Positions 27,737 to 36,908 of a DNA stretch of 64,000 nt are shown here, one piece after another (within the stretch, counting starts at the first letter, position 1; each line of letters opens with the position of its first letter). Location: the NCBI RefSeq assembly GCF_000019785.1, contig NC_010524.1, positions 3,894,001 through 3,958,000 of the forward strand, given 5' to 3'. Source of the stretch: Leptothrix cholodnii SP-6. Its GTDB lineage: Bacteria; Pseudomonadota; Gammaproteobacteria; Burkholderiales; Burkholderiaceae_C. The notes below the pieces were generated by a model. It saw only the letters and a list, made by a program, of their open reading frames with translations, was not told the origin of the DNA and did no database searches. Both the position numbers and the translations under genes were made by a program.

Positions 27737-29290
27737 TCAGTTGCCGGAGTGCATCAAAAGGAATGCAATCCAACCGAGATGAACCGTGACAAACAATGCC
27801 ACGACACCGGTGATGCGCAATCTTTCGTGGCGCTCTAGATCCAGCGCCATCGCATCCTGAATGCGGCTCAGTCCACCGAGCACGGGACGCTTGGTGAATT
27901 CCCGCAGCTCACGCTCTGACGAGAACGTCGGCTTGAGCAGCGTCATGCCGTATGCCGAACCGATGCCGGCCATCAGCGCCAGGATCATCACCACCGCAGC
28001 CAACTGGATTCGACTCGGGAAAACCGCTGTCGGAAGCACACGCGGCGGCTCGATCAGCCGGAAATCGGCAAGAGACGAGGACTGGTCGATCTTGACGCCA
28101 AAGGATGCAGCCTCGCGGCGAGTGACCAGCTGCTCGTAGTTCCTGCGAATCACGTCGTAGTCGCGATTGAGCTGAGCAAGCTCGGCTTCGGCTTGCGGCA
28201 TGCGACCGGCTTGTGCCCGGATCTCTTCCAATCGTCCCTGCTGCGTGCCCAGTTGAGCCCGCAGCGAAGCCACACTGGCTTCGGCCTCGGCAAACCCGAT
28301 GCGAAGACGCTGATACACCGGATTGGTCGCTGCCGCGGCAACACGCGGCTTGCTCGACTCGGCGCGGCTCTTGGTATCGGACTCCTGACGCCGCTGCGCC
28401 TCGAGTTGGGCGATCGTCCGGCGCGTGGTCAGAACATCCGGGTGCACATCCGTGTAGCGGCGCAGCATCTCATCGAGTTGACGCTTCTGGGTCTCGATGC
28501 GCGCGTCCAGTTCGGGCGTGTACGAGGCCTGGGCCGAAGCGGCATCCGAGGGCAGCTGCGGCTCCTCTGACGCCAGTTCCCGCCGCATCGCGTCGCGCGC
28601 TTGCTCGGCGGCACTGAGTTGCACACGCAGGCGATTGATGTCGTCGGTCAGTGCCCCCATTCGAGCGAAATAGTCCTGATTGGAGGTTGACGCAACGGTC
28701 ATGTTGCGCAACTTGAAATCCTTGAGGCGGTTCTCCGATTCAACCAGTTTCGACTCGTAGAGCTTGATCTGCTCGTCGATGAAACGGCTGGCCTCCTGGG
28801 AATCCTTGCGCTTGCTGTCGACCCCGGCATCCATGAACATGCCGACGAGCGTCTCGACCAATCTCAGCGCCCGGGCACTGTCGACGTCGCGGTAGCTGAT
28901 CGCGTACATGTTCGTCCCGCCCTGCAGTTCGACCTTGATCGCCTTCATCAGGGCGTCGACCTGACGCTCATCCTCCAAGGGAGAGCCTTTCGACAAGCCG
29001 ATGACCGGGTTCTTGATCAAGTTCTCGACCGCGGGCCGAGTCACCAGGGTGCGTCCGATCATGCGCACCTGCTGGTCGATATCAGGCTGAAAGGCCAAGC
29101 CGGCCATCAAGGGCTTGAGAACCGTCTGCGTGTCGACGTAGATGCGCGCACTGGCAGCGTAGCGTTCAGGGACGACCCACGCGATGACCGCTCCGAGCAG
29201 CGCCACCGACCACGTGACTGCGACAGCAAGCCACCGATAACGCCAGACACTGCGAGCCAGATGCGTGGCTTGTCTGGAAAATTCATTCAT
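27737..29290 (-). CDS. EPS chain-length determinant, Wzz-like (PEP-CTERM-locus type)
   Basis: A 517-residue polysaccharide co-polymerase. TM1 about residues 20-40 ('LAVAVTWSVALLGAVIAWVV'), a long periplasmic coiled-coil region with Glu/Gln/Arg-rich heptads ('ELDARIETQKRQLDEML', 'EAELAQLNRDYDVIRRNYEQ'), a second TM ('LAAVVMILALMAGIGSAYG') and, unusually for Wzz, a third hydrophobic segment at the very C-terminus ('VVALFVTVHLGWIAFLLMH'); this last feature is usual in the PEP-CTERM-linked family. No kinase domain is attached; the kinase is the next gene. ATG 29290 follows AGGTGAT; a GTG four codons earlier is possible. Confidence 0.9.
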   Translation of the reverse strand: MNEFSRQATHLARSVWRYRWLAVAVTWSVALLGAVIAWVVPERYAASARIYVDTQTVLKPLMAGLAFQPDIDQQVRMIGRTLVTRPAVENLIKNPVIGLSKGSPLEDERQVDALMKAIKVELQGGTNMYAISYRDVDSARALRLVETLVGMFMDAGVDSKRKDSQEASRFIDEQIKLYESKLVESENRLKDFKLRNMTVASTSNQDYFARMGALTDDINRLRVQLSAAEQARDAMRRELASEEPQLPSDAASAQASYTPELDARIETQKRQLDEMLRRYTDVHPDVLTTRRTIAQLEAQRRQESDTKSRAESSKPRVAAAATNPVYQRLRIGFAEAEASVASLRAQLGTQQGRLEEIRAQAGRMPQAEAELAQLNRDYDVIRRNYEQLVTRREAASFGVKIDQSSSLADFRLIEPPRVLPTAVFPSRIQLAAVVMILALMAGIGSAYGMTLLKPTFSSERELREFTKRPVLGGLSRIQDAMALDLERHERLRITGVVALFVTVHLGWIAFLLMHSGN

Positions 29291-29324
29291 ACCCGATATC
29301 ACCTGTGATCAACCGTTCATGCTC

Positions 29325-29344
29325 GGTGATGTGCACACATCACC
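29325..29344. repeat. Inverted repeat upstream of the chain-length gene
   Basis: GGTGATGTG, two bases, CACATCACC: nine-base perfect arms, 35-54 bp before the Wzz-like start. The related half-site GGTGATATC occurs nearer the start (minus strand, 29293-29301). It may be an operator or an mRNA hairpin between wza-like and wzz-like genes. Confidence 0.5.
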
Positions 29345-29413
29345 CAGACCCATCCGTGCAGACCGGCCCGCCGACAAGACAGACCGGGCTGCCACGTTGC
29401 CGATCACGCGGGA

Positions 29414-30055
29414 TCAGAACCAGCTTTGCGGCACGATGACGATATCGCCCGGTCGGACGTCGACGTTGGCAGAGATGTCACCGCGCTTGAGCAGGTCCTT
29501 CAGGCGCACGCTGTACTGCTTGCCGCCTTCCGCGCCCCGCACCAGAACGGCGCCGTTGCCGTCAGCGAAGTCGGTCAGACCGCCGGCTTGAATCATGACG
29601 TCGAGGATGGTCATGTTCTGGCGAAACGGCACGCTCTGCGGACGAGTCGCCTCGCCGACGATGCGGATCTGCTCGCCGAATGCGCCCTGGAAGGTGCTCA
29701 CGACGACGGTCACGACCGGATCGCGGATCACCCGAGCGAGCAGTTGCTCGATTTCACGCGCCAGATCGGCGGGATTCTTGCCTGCCGCCAGCACGTCATC
29801 GACCAGGGGCGTGGAGATCCGTCCGTCAGGACGCACCGTCACGTTCGCGGAGAGTTCAGGATTGCGCCAGACGACGATGTTCAGCGTGTCGAGGGGCCCG
29901 ATCTTGTAGCGATGGCCGACCGTCTCCGCAGCACGAGGTGCGGGCGGATAGTTGTTCGTCGTGCCGCAGGCAGCCAGACCCACGACCACGGAAAGGCTGG
30001 CCAGCAACAGCCCCAGAATGCGCCCCATACGGATTGGTGCCAGATCAAATCTCAT
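29414..30055 (-). CDS. Polysaccharide export lipoprotein, Wza-like (PEP-CTERM-locus type)
   Basis: A 213-residue short Wza family member that should form the outer-membrane/periplasmic export ring. Lipobox 'GLAAC' places the lipidated Cys at residue 30. The poly_export domain begins 'YKIGPLDTLNIVVWRNPELS', continues 'VRPDGRISTPLVDDVLAAG', and is followed by a SLBB domain ('IRIVGEATRPQSVPFRQNMT'). It lacks the C-terminal transmembrane helix of E. coli Wza, as is normal for this subfamily. ATG 30055 has AGAGGAAC six bases upstream. First gene of the export set after the sugar transferase; 223 bp with two hairpins separate them. Confidence 0.93.
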   Translation of the reverse strand: MRFDLAPIRMGRILGLLLASLSVVVGLAACGTTNNYPPAPRAAETVGHRYKIGPLDTLNIVVWRNPELSANVTVRPDGRISTPLVDDVLAAGKNPADLAREIEQLLARVIRDPVVTVVVSTFQGAFGEQIRIVGEATRPQSVPFRQNMTILDVMIQAGGLTDFADGNGAVLVRGAEGGKQYSVRLKDLLKRGDISANVDVRPGDIVIVPQSWF

Positions 30056-30112
30056 GCTTGTTCCTCTGGATATAGACAAGGTTGGGCCAAGAACCACGCG
30101 AGATCGTAGCGC

Positions 30113-30148
30113 GGGGTCGGTGTGGATCCATCGAGACACCCCGACCCC
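30113..30148. repeat. Hairpin 58 bp upstream of the Wza-like gene
   Basis: GGGGTCGG-TGT and ACA-CCCCGACCCC form a stem of about eleven pairs with a two-base bulge and a 12-base loop (30113-30123 with 30136-30148). No T-run follows on the minus strand. It lies in the leader of the Wza-like gene and could influence its expression. Confidence 0.45.
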
Positions 30149-30224
30149 GGGGCCTAGACGTGCAGTATGAACGCGGTGTAGACACGCTCGGATCAACTTC
30201 GGGTCACGTGCCCCTGAAACGACA

Positions 30225-30254
30225 ACGGCGCACGGGCCTGAGCCCGTGCGCCGT
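30225..30254 (-). terminator. Hairpin terminator after the sugar transferase
   Basis: ACGGCGCACGGGC / GCCCGTGCGCCGT: 13-bp perfect arms with a CTGA loop, 25 bp past the sugar-transferase stop. The tail on the minus strand is only GTCGTTTC, so termination may be partial; that would set the sugar transferase apart from the export genes or attenuate them. Confidence 0.65.
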
Positions 30255-30278
30255 CGACCGAGGATGGAAAACGCGCGG

Positions 30279-31688
30279 TCAGTGTGCGCCTTCTCGGAAA
30301 AGAACCACGCTGACGGTCTCGATCAGCACCTGCAGATCGAGCAGCAGGGAGTTGTTCTTGACGTAGTACAGATCGAACTGATGCTTGCGACGCGCATCGT
30401 CCAACGACGCGCCGTACGAGAAGCGCACCTGTGCCCAGCCGGTCAGGCCCGGCTTGACGGTGTGGCGCAGGTCATAGTAAGGAATCTGTTCCCGCAACTG
30501 CGCCACGAACGACGGACGCTCCGGACGCGGACCGACCATCGACATCTCACCGCGCAGAACGCTGAACAGTTGCGGCAGCTCATCGATGCGGGTCTTGCGG
30601 ATGAAGGCGCCGACACGGGTGATGCGGTTGTCATTCTTGGTCGCCCAGCGAGCCACGCCATCCTTCTCGGCATCGGTGCGCATGCTGCGGAACTTGATGC
30701 ACTGGAAGGTCTTGCCGCCGAGACCGACGCGCTCTTGCTGATAAAGAATCGGGCCACGGCTGTCGAGCCGGATCATGACCGCGGTCAGCGCCATCAGCGG
30801 CGCACCCAGCACCAGCAAGGTGGCCGAACTGACGATGTCGAACACGCGCTTGGTGATCTCCCGTGCCCGCCCCTGGACGAAACCGTCACCGTAGACAAGC
30901 CAGCTGGCCTTCAGGCTGTCCACCGGAACTTCAGCCTTGGTGCGCTCGTAGAACCCCGCCAGATCGAGGATCGGCACGCCCGCAATGCGGCAATCGAGCA
31001 ACTGATCCATCGGCACACCCCCACCGCGCTGCTCACGCACCGCCACGATGATCTCGTCGACGCGGTGGGCACGAACCAGTTCGGACAGCTTGCTCTGACT
31101 GTTGAAGGTCGGCGCATCCGGCGAAGTGCGGCTGGAAGCCGAGTCGGCGGCAGACGGGAAGAAACCGACCACCTCGTAACCGATCCATTGATCCGCCGAG
31201 CGCAGATCGGTGCAGACCTGCTGAGCCTCGGCACCGCTGCCGACGATCAGGACACGACGGATGCCGACTGCGCGACGCACCATCCAGGCTGCACCGCGGT
31301 AGACCGCCATGCCGGCCAGCAGGTAGACCAGCGAGTAACCCACCAGACGGCTCGCATAGCCGTCGTAGTCGACAAACTTGATTGCCAGGTAGGTGATGTA
31401 GCCGCCGACCGCAAACACGAAGGCGATGCGCAACACGAGGGGAAGGATTCCCAGGTTGCGATGGCGATACAGCCCCACGAAGGAATACATCAACGCCATG
31501 ACGAGGGCGAAGGCGCAAGCCGACAGCAAGACGCTGGGGGTCGTCAACGATGCCATCGCTGAAGCACCGGAAGCCGCCTGCGACAAGGTCATCGCGGACA
31601 ACAACGTGGCGATGAAGCAGAGCAGTCCATCTGCGAGCAACTCGACGAAGTGCGTACCCGACGTGCGGTGCTGAAAAACTCGAAACAT
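30279..31688 (-). CDS. Undecaprenyl-phosphate sugar transferase, EPS-initiating (TIGR03013-like)
   Basis: A 469-residue polyprenyl glycosylphosphotransferase that starts EPS repeat-unit synthesis on undecaprenyl phosphate. Four N-terminal TM segments (about residues 15-135), a Rossmann-like soluble part ('[15 protein letters not shown]'), a fifth membrane segment ('[20 protein letters not shown]'), then the catalytic domain: '[20 protein letters not shown]', '[10 protein letters not shown]', '[20 protein letters not shown]', 'PRPERPSF'. The Asp-Glu pair in DELPQ is the catalytic site. GGGGGAT lies about seven bases before the ATG. The 275 bp upstream, to ubiE, hold no gene; I found no convincing sigma-54 site there. 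The sugar is unknown. Confidence 0.93.
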   Translation of the reverse strand: MFRVFQHRTSGTHFVELLADGLLCFIATLLSAMTLSQAASGASAMASLTTPSVLLSACAFALVMALMYSFVGLYRHRNLGILPLVLRIAFVFAVGGYITYLAIKFVDYDGYASRLVGYSLVYLLAGMAVYRGAAWMVRRAVGIRRVLIVGSGAEAQQVCTDLRSADQWIGYEVVGFFPSAADSASSRTSPDAPTFNSQSKLSELVRAHRVDEIIVAVREQRGGGVPMDQLLDCRIAGVPILDLAGFYERTKAEVPVDSLKASWLVYGDGFVQGRAREITKRVFDIVSSATLLVLGAPLMALTAVMIRLDSRGPILYQQERVGLGGKTFQCIKFRSMRTDAEKDGVARWATKNDNRITRVGAFIRKTRIDELPQLFSVLRGEMSMVGPRPERPSFVAQLREQIPYYDLRHTVKPGLTGWAQVRFSYGASLDDARRKHQFDLYYVKNNSLLLDLQVLIETVSVVLFREGAH

Positions 31689-31963
31689 CCGTGATCCCCC
31701 TCAGGCGAAACGATGCAGCCATTCGGCTTGCCCGCAACATTGGGTCGTTGCGTCTGAGAATTCTCGTTCGTGGAAGTGCTCGGAGGACCCCTCCATGTGG
31801 GTGTAGCCATACATCCCGACGTGCAACAGCAGCCTTCCGTGATGTAGTGACGCCGAGGTGAGTCGTCCGGCCCACTCTTTTCAGATGTCACGCACGCAAG
31901 CGCCCTCGCCCGATGCGGACTGCGGGCCGGAACCCGCAAACTTGAAGGCGACCGACACCGAAT

Positions 31964-32695
31964 TCAGCACTTCAGGCCGACATGCAGGGCGACCACGCCG
32001 GCCGACATGTTGTGCACGTCGACGTGCCCGAAACCCGCCGTCTTCATCATCGATTTCAGCTCGGCCTGAGGCGGATGCATGCGGATCGACTCGGCCAGAT
32101 AGCGGTAGCTCTGCGCATCACCCGTGAGCACCTGACCGAGACGTGGCAGCACGTTGAACGAGTACCAGTCATACGCGCGCCGGAGCGGCTCGGCGACACG
32201 GGAGAACTCCAGCACCAGGAGCTTGCCGCCGGGCTTGAGCACCCGAGCCATTTCGCCCAACGCCACATCCTTGTGGGTCATGTTGCGCAGGCCGAACGCC
32301 ACGCTGACGATGTCGAATCGGGCCGAAGGGAACGGCAGGCGCTCGGCATCGCACAGCACCGTCGGGAGTTGCAGCCCTTCGTCGAGCAGCCGGTCACGTC
32401 CGGTGCGCAACATGGACTCGTTGATGTCGGTGTGGACGACCGTGCCGCTGGCCCCGACCTTGCGCGCGAACTGCCGCGTGAGGTCGCCGGTGCCGGCGGC
32501 GATGTCGAGCACCTGATGGCCTTCCCGCGCACCTGAAACAGCGACCGCGTAGGCCTTCCAGAGCCGGTGCATGCCCATCGACATGGCGTCGTTCATCACG
32601 TCGTAACGCGATGCCACCGAGTCGAAGACGCCTCGAACCAGATCGGCCTTCTGGCGCTCGTCGACCGTCTTGAATCCGAAATGCGTGTCGCTCAT
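31964..32695 (-). CDS. ubiE: Ubiquinone/menaquinone C-methyltransferase UbiE
   Basis: SAM-dependent C-methylation in ubiquinone (and, where present, menaquinone) synthesis. 243 residues. '[20 protein letters not shown]' and '[20 protein letters not shown]' are the UbiE N-terminal signature; '[16 protein letters not shown]' is SAM motif I; '[12 protein letters not shown]' and '[15 protein letters not shown]' follow. The C-terminus '[14 protein letters not shown]' fits 'GIVALHxGxK'. GGTTGAGACC precedes the ATG. It follows a DUF971 gene on the same strand (73 bp), the usual order in betaproteobacteria. Confidence 0.97.
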   Translation of the reverse strand: MSDTHFGFKTVDERQKADLVRGVFDSVASRYDVMNDAMSMGMHRLWKAYAVAVSGAREGHQVLDIAAGTGDLTRQFARKVGASGTVVHTDINESMLRTGRDRLLDEGLQLPTVLCDAERLPFPSARFDIVSVAFGLRNMTHKDVALGEMARVLKPGGKLLVLEFSRVAEPLRRAYDWYSFNVLPRLGQVLTGDAQSYRYLAESIRMHPPQAELKSMMKTAGFGHVDVHNMSAGVVALHVGLKC

Positions 32696-32768
32696 GGAGG
32701 TCTCAACCGATAGGAATCTGGCGACGAAGCCGCAGCGGGTGTGCGCTCGTCAGTGTGTGCAAGAGGCG

Positions 32769-33191
32769 TCAATGGCTGGCGCACGCGCCGCCGGACTTCG
32801 GCGGCATCGGGGCGTCGCGATCCACGCCTGCCGCCTTCAGGCGCGCCTCGTAGTCGCTCCACACCTGGGCCTGATTGACACCGAGCTGGTGCAGGTACTC
32901 CCAGGTGAAGATGCCGGTGTCGTGGCCGTCGCTGAACCGGGGCTGGATCGCGTAGTGCCCCACCGGCTCGACGTCGACGATCTCGACCATGCGCTTGCCC
33001 GTCTGCAAGACCTCCTGCCCCGGGCCATGACCCTGGACTTCGGCCGACGGCGAGCAGATCCGCAGCAGCTCGAAAGGCAGCTCGAACGCGCTGCCGTCAG
33101 CGAACTCGATGGCCAGCACGCGCGTGCGCTGGTGCAGCGTCAAGGCGGTGGGACGGATGCGTGCGACTTCGGTCATGGCGGGAAAACTCAT
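32769..33191 (-). CDS. DUF971 / GBBH-like N-terminal domain protein
   Basis: A 140-residue protein with the DUF971 fold: 'LTLHQRTRVLAIEFADGSAF', 'LPFELLRICSPSAEVQGHG', 'VEIVDVEPVGHYAIQPRFSD', 'HDTGIFTWEYLHQLG'. The domain also forms the N-terminus of gamma-butyrobetaine hydroxylase and of some iron-sulfur or ParA-linked proteins. Here it stands alone beside ubiE, an arrangement that recurs in proteobacteria and hints at a link to quinone or Fe-S metabolism; its activity is unknown. ATG 33191 is used; ATG 33176 in frame is equally possible because neither has a clear ribosome site. Confidence 0.85.
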   Translation of the reverse strand: MSFPAMTEVARIRPTALTLHQRTRVLAIEFADGSAFELPFELLRICSPSAEVQGHGPGQEVLQTGKRMVEIVDVEPVGHYAIQPRFSDGHDTGIFTWEYLHQLGVNQAQVWSDYEARLKAAGVDRDAPMPPKSGGACASH

Positions 33192-33253
33192 CTGAAGGGT
33201 CGGTCGATCGAACGCCGCGGCGGCCGTCCTGGGTTCCGGACGGCGTGTCCGGC

Positions 33254-33997
33254 TCAGGCCTTGCCCTGGTTGGCAACAGCCGCCGCGGCCTTGGCCACCG
33301 CCTCGGCATCACCGAGGTAATAGCTGCGGATCGGCTTCAGGTCGGCATCGAGCTCATAGACCAGCGGCACGCCGTTGGGGATGTTGAGGTTGACGATGTC
33401 CGCGTCGCTGATGCCGTCGAGGTACTTCACCATCGCGCGGATCGAGTTGCCGTGCGCGGCGATCAGCACCCGCTTGCCCGACAGGATGGCCGGCGCGATC
33501 GAGTCGTTCCAGAACGGCAGCACCCGCGCCACGGTGTCCTTGAGGCACTCGGTGAGCGGCACCTGCTCGGCGTCGAGCTTGGCGTAGCGGACATCCTGGC
33601 GCTGGCCGCGCGGGTCATCGGCTTCGAGCGCCGGCGGCGGCGTGTCGTAGCTGCGGCGCCAGATCAGCACCTGCGCGTCGCCGTACTGCTTGGCCATGTC
33701 GCCCTTGTTGAGGCCCTGCAGCGCGCCGTAGTGGCGCTCGTTGAGGCGCCAGCTGTGCGCCACCGGAAGCCAGGTGCGGTCCATCTGGTCGAGCGCATGC
33801 CAGAGCGTCCAGATCGCGCGCTTGAGCACCGAGGTGTAGGCGATGTCGAATTCGTAGCCGCCCTCCTTGAGCAGGCGTCCGGCCTGCTGGGCCTGCGAGA
33901 CACCGGTGGGCGTGAGCTCCACGTCGGTCCAGCCGGTGAAACGGTTCTCCAGGTTCCAGGTCGATTCACCGTGGCGGATCAGCACGAGCTTGTACAT
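33254..33997 (-). CDS. gpmA: 2,3-bisphosphoglycerate-dependent phosphoglycerate mutase
   Basis: Interconverts 3- and 2-phosphoglycerate in glycolysis. 247 residues, the standard dPGM length. '[20 protein letters not shown]' carries the phospho-acceptor His9 and Arg8; Glu87 ('[14 protein letters not shown]') is the acid/base and His182 ('[11 protein letters not shown]') completes the site. It is divergent from the rhodanese gene; the two promoters overlap around 34032-34040, where a TAGAAT/TATAAT pair reads on opposite strands. Confidence 0.97.
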   Translation of the reverse strand: MYKLVLIRHGESTWNLENRFTGWTDVELTPTGVSQAQQAGRLLKEGGYEFDIAYTSVLKRAIWTLWHALDQMDRTWLPVAHSWRLNERHYGALQGLNKGDMAKQYGDAQVLIWRRSYDTPPPALEADDPRGQRQDVRYAKLDAEQVPLTECLKDTVARVLPFWNDSIAPAILSGKRVLIAAHGNSIRAMVKYLDGISDADIVNLNIPNGVPLVYELDADLKPIRSYYLGDAEAVAKAAAAVANQGKA

Positions 33998-34011
33998 GGC
34001 AGGTAGGCGTG

Positions 34012-34040
34012 TGTGGATGAGGCGGGCCGAATTCTATAAT
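34012..34040 (+). promoter_or_regulatory. Promoter of the rhodanese-grxC genes
   Basis: A perfect TATAAT (34035-34040) with a poor -35 (TGTGGA, 17 bp upstream). The same bases read on the other strand give TAGAAT, usable by gpmA, so the divergent promoters overlap. Confidence 0.5.
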
Positions 34041-34083
34041 CCGGCCCCTTCATCTCCTAGACGCCAGTTTGGCGGACACCCGC

Positions 34084-34491
34084 GTGACCTTCCTTCTCGA
34101 CAACTGGTATTGGATTGCAGCCGCGCTCGTGTCCGGTGGCGCGCTGATGTGGCCGATGCTCAAGGGCGGCGATGCCGACGCGATCGGCGTCACGCAGGCC
34201 GTGCAGCTCATCAACCGCGAAAAGGCGGTGGTGATCGACGTCTGCACGAAAGACGAATACGCCGCGGGCCATGTCGCCAACTCCCGCAACGTGCCGCTGG
34301 CCGACCTGGAGTCGAGCAAGAACCTGCCGACCAACAAGGCGCTGCCGCTGGTGGTGGTGTGCGCCACGGGCACACGCGCCAGCCGCGCCATCGGCACGCT
34401 GACCAAGCTCGGGCACCAGCGCGTCCACGTGCTGTCCGGCGGCCTGGCGGCCTGGCGCGAAGCGAATCTGCCGGTCGAAAAATCCGCCTGA
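34084..34491 (+). CDS. Membrane-anchored rhodanese-like protein
   Basis: A 135-residue protein: one N-terminal TM segment ('WYWIAAALVSGGALMWPML') followed by a rhodanese domain with 'VVIDVCTKDEYAAGHVANS' and the active-site loop 'VVCATGTRASRA' (Cys at about residue 100). It probably handles sulfane sulfur or redox at the membrane; substrate unknown. I chose GTG 34084 because homologous proteins start at the segment 'TFLLDNWYW'; a TTG at 34069 would add five residues. grxC follows after 118 bp, and in many betaproteobacteria the pair continues with secB, which is absent here. Confidence 0.87.
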   Translation: MTFLLDNWYWIAAALVSGGALMWPMLKGGDADAIGVTQAVQLINREKAVVIDVCTKDEYAAGHVANSRNVPLADLESSKNLPTNKALPLVVVCATGTRASRAIGTLTKLGHQRVHVLSGGLAAWREANLPVEKSA

Positions 34492-34609
34492 CCGACACAC
34501 GGACTTTGAGACCCCGGCCGCCGCGATCGCCGCGTCGGCCGGACAATCGGTATCTTTGGCATGAGTCCGGATGTCGGGCTCGTGACCCGATGACTGCAAA
34601 GCGGATCGC

Positions 34610-34867
34610 ATGAAACCCGTCAAGATGTACACCACGCAGGTCTGCCCGTACTGCCAGCGTGCGAAGGCCCTGCTCAAGCAACGCGGCGTCGAGCACGTCG
34701 AGGAAATCCGCATCGACCTCGATCCGGTGCAGCGCAACCACATGATGGAGATCACCGGACGGCGCACCGTGCCGCAGATCTTCATCGGCGACACCCATGT
34801 CGGTGGCTGCGACGACCTGATGGCGCTCGATCACGCCGGCGGCCTCCACACGCTGCTGCAAGCCTGA
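34610..34867 (+). CDS. grxC: Glutaredoxin 3
   Basis: An 85-residue thiol-disulfide oxidoreductase. The dithiol active site is Cys12-Pro-Tyr-Cys15 ('YTTQVCPYCQRAKALL'), the cis-Pro/GSH-binding loop is 'RRTVPQIFIGDTHVGGCDDL'. Same strand as the rhodanese gene upstream. The usual secB is not found downstream; the next gene is kup, 144 bp away. Confidence 0.96.
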   Translation: MKPVKMYTTQVCPYCQRAKALLKQRGVEHVEEIRIDLDPVQRNHMMEITGRRTVPQIFIGDTHVGGCDDLMALDHAGGLHTLLQA

Positions 34868-35011
34868 CGATCCGACGCCCGGTCGCAGGCCCCTCGTGAC
34901 GAGCGGCAGCGACACGGGCGCAGCGCGGCAACAACGGTCGTCGCAACCCTGCGTGCCGAGCGCACAATCGCACCCCTCGACACCACGGCCGACCCAGGTC
35001 GGCCACGTTCC

Positions 35012-36898
35012 GTGAGCTCTGCTTCCAACCGCCGCCTCACGCCCGGCGAGCTTGCCGGCCTGACGCTGGGCGCCCTGGGCGTCGTCTATGGCGACATCGG
35101 CACCAGCCCGCTGTACGCCCTGAAGGAAGTCTTCCACGCCGGCCATGTCCCGCCGAGCGACGCCAACATCCTCGGGGTGCTGTCGCTGATCTTCTGGACC
35201 ATGACGACGGTGATCTCGCTGAAGTACGTGCTGCTGATCCTGCGCGCGGACAACAACGGCGAAGGCGGGCTGATCGCGATGCTCGCGCTGGCCACGCACG
35301 CCGTGCGCGAACGCCCGGCCCTGCGCGACACGCTGATGATCGTCGGCCTGTTCGGCACCGCCGTCTTCTACGGCGACGGCGTCATCACGCCGGCGATCTC
35401 GGTGCTCTCGGCGGTCGAGGGCCTCGAAGTCGCCACCCCGCAGTTGCACAACATGGTGCTGCCGATCACGCTGGTCGTGATCACCGGCCTGTTCGCGGTG
35501 CAGCGCCTGGGCACCGGCGGCATCGGCAAGGCATTCGGCCCGATCACGCTCGTCTGGTTCGGGGTGCTGATCGCGCTCGGCCTGCCGCACATCGTCGCCA
35601 ACCCGGCGGTGCTGGTCGCGGTGAGCCCGACCTATGCGATGGCCTTCTTTGTCGACCAGCCGCTGGTCGCCTTCATCGCGCTCGGGGCGGTGGTCTTGTG
35701 CGTCACCGGCGGCGAGGCGCTCTACGCCGACCTGGGCCACTTCGGCAAGCTGCCGATCCGCATCGCCTGGTATGCGCTGGTCATGCCGGCGCTGGTGATC
35801 AACTACTTCGGCCAGGGCGCGATGCTGCTCGGCCATCCCGAGGCGATCGACAACCCGTTTTTCCTGATGGCGCCCAAGTGGGCCCAGCTGCCGCTGGTGT
35901 TCCTGGCCACGGCGGCCACGGTGATCGCCTCGCAGGCGCTGATCACGGCGGCGTTCTCGGTCACCAAGCAGGCGGTGCAGCTGGGCATCCTGCCGCGCAT
36001 GGTGATCAAGCACACCTCCGTGCGCGACACCGGCCAGATCTACGTGCCCTTCGTCAACTGGGGGCTGTACGTCTTCATCGTGCTGGCGGTGGCGCTGTTC
36101 AAGAGCTCGTCGAACCTGGCCTCGGCCTACGGCATCGCCGTCACGCTGGACATGACGATCACCACCATCATGACCTTCTACGTGATCCGCTACGGCTGGC
36201 GCTACCCGCTGTGGCTGTGCATCGCCGCCACGGGCTTCTTCTTCATCATCGACGTCACCTTCTTCGCCTCCAACATGCTCAAGCTGTTCGGCGGCGGCTG
36301 GTTCCCGCTGGTGATCGGCGTGGGCATGTTCACGCTGATGCTGACCTGGAAACAGGGCCGCGCGCTGATGGCCGAACGCCTGCGCGACGACGCCATCGAT
36401 CTCAAGAGCTTCCTCGAAGCCGTCTTCGTCAGCCCGCCCACCCGGGTCAGCGGCACGGCGGTGTTCCTGTCGGCCGAATCCGGCCTCACGCCCAATGCGC
36501 TGCTGCACAACCTCAAGCACAACAAGGTGCTGCACGAGCACAACCTGTTCGTCTCGGTACGCCACCACGACGTGCCCTGGATCGGCTTCGACCAGCGCAT
36601 CCAGATGGAGCAGCTGGGCCGCCACTGCTGGCAGGTGACGCTGAATTTCGGCTTCAAGAACGACCCCGACGTGCCCGAGGCGCTCAAGCTGCTCGAAGGC
36701 CGCGGCGTGCCGCTCGACGAGATGGACACCAGCTACTTCCTGTCGCGTGACATCGTCATCCCGACCTTCGGCCATGGCATGTCGATGTGGCGCGAGAAGC
36801 TGTTCGCCAACATGCACCGCAACTCGGCGGCGGCGGCCGACTTCCTCAACCTGCCGTCGAACCGGATCGTCGAACTGGGCGCCAAGGTCGAGATCTGA
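35012..36898 (+). CDS. kup: Kup-family potassium uptake transporter
   Basis: Low-affinity K+/H+ symporter of the inner membrane. 628 residues from a GTG start. '[18 protein letters not shown]' is the diagnostic N-terminal signature; about 12 TM segments follow up to roughly residue 460, and a C-terminal cytoplasmic domain with '[20 protein letters not shown]' and a final '[12 protein letters not shown]'. Complete by length. It converges with the rhombosortase-like gene, only 10 bp between stops, with no terminator visible. Confidence 0.95.
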   Translation: MSSASNRRLTPGELAGLTLGALGVVYGDIGTSPLYALKEVFHAGHVPPSDANILGVLSLIFWTMTTVISLKYVLLILRADNNGEGGLIAMLALATHAVRERPALRDTLMIVGLFGTAVFYGDGVITPAISVLSAVEGLEVATPQLHNMVLPITLVVITGLFAVQRLGTGGIGKAFGPITLVWFGVLIALGLPHIVANPAVLVAVSPTYAMAFFVDQPLVAFIALGAVVLCVTGGEALYADLGHFGKLPIRIAWYALVMPALVINYFGQGAMLLGHPEAIDNPFFLMAPKWAQLPLVFLATAATVIASQALITAAFSVTKQAVQLGILPRMVIKHTSVRDTGQIYVPFVNWGLYVFIVLAVALFKSSSNLASAYGIAVTLDMTITTIMTFYVIRYGWRYPLWLCIAATGFFFIIDVTFFASNMLKLFGGGWFPLVIGVGMFTLMLTWKQGRALMAERLRDDAIDLKSFLEAVFVSPPTRVSGTAVFLSAESGLTPNALLHNLKHNKVLHEHNLFVSVRHHDVPWIGFDQRIQMEQLGRHCWQVTLNFGFKNDPDVPEALKLLEGRGVPLDEMDTSYFLSRDIVIPTFGHGMSMWREKLFANMHRNSAAAADFLNLPSNRIVELGAKVEI

Positions 36899-36908
36899 CG
36901 CGCTGCGC

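Noticed and set aside
31689-31963. Sigma-54 promoter before the EPS sugar transferase
   Set aside because: The closest match on the minus strand (TGGCTGC...TTTCGC) has GG and GC twelve bases apart instead of ten; no other -24/-12 pair was found.
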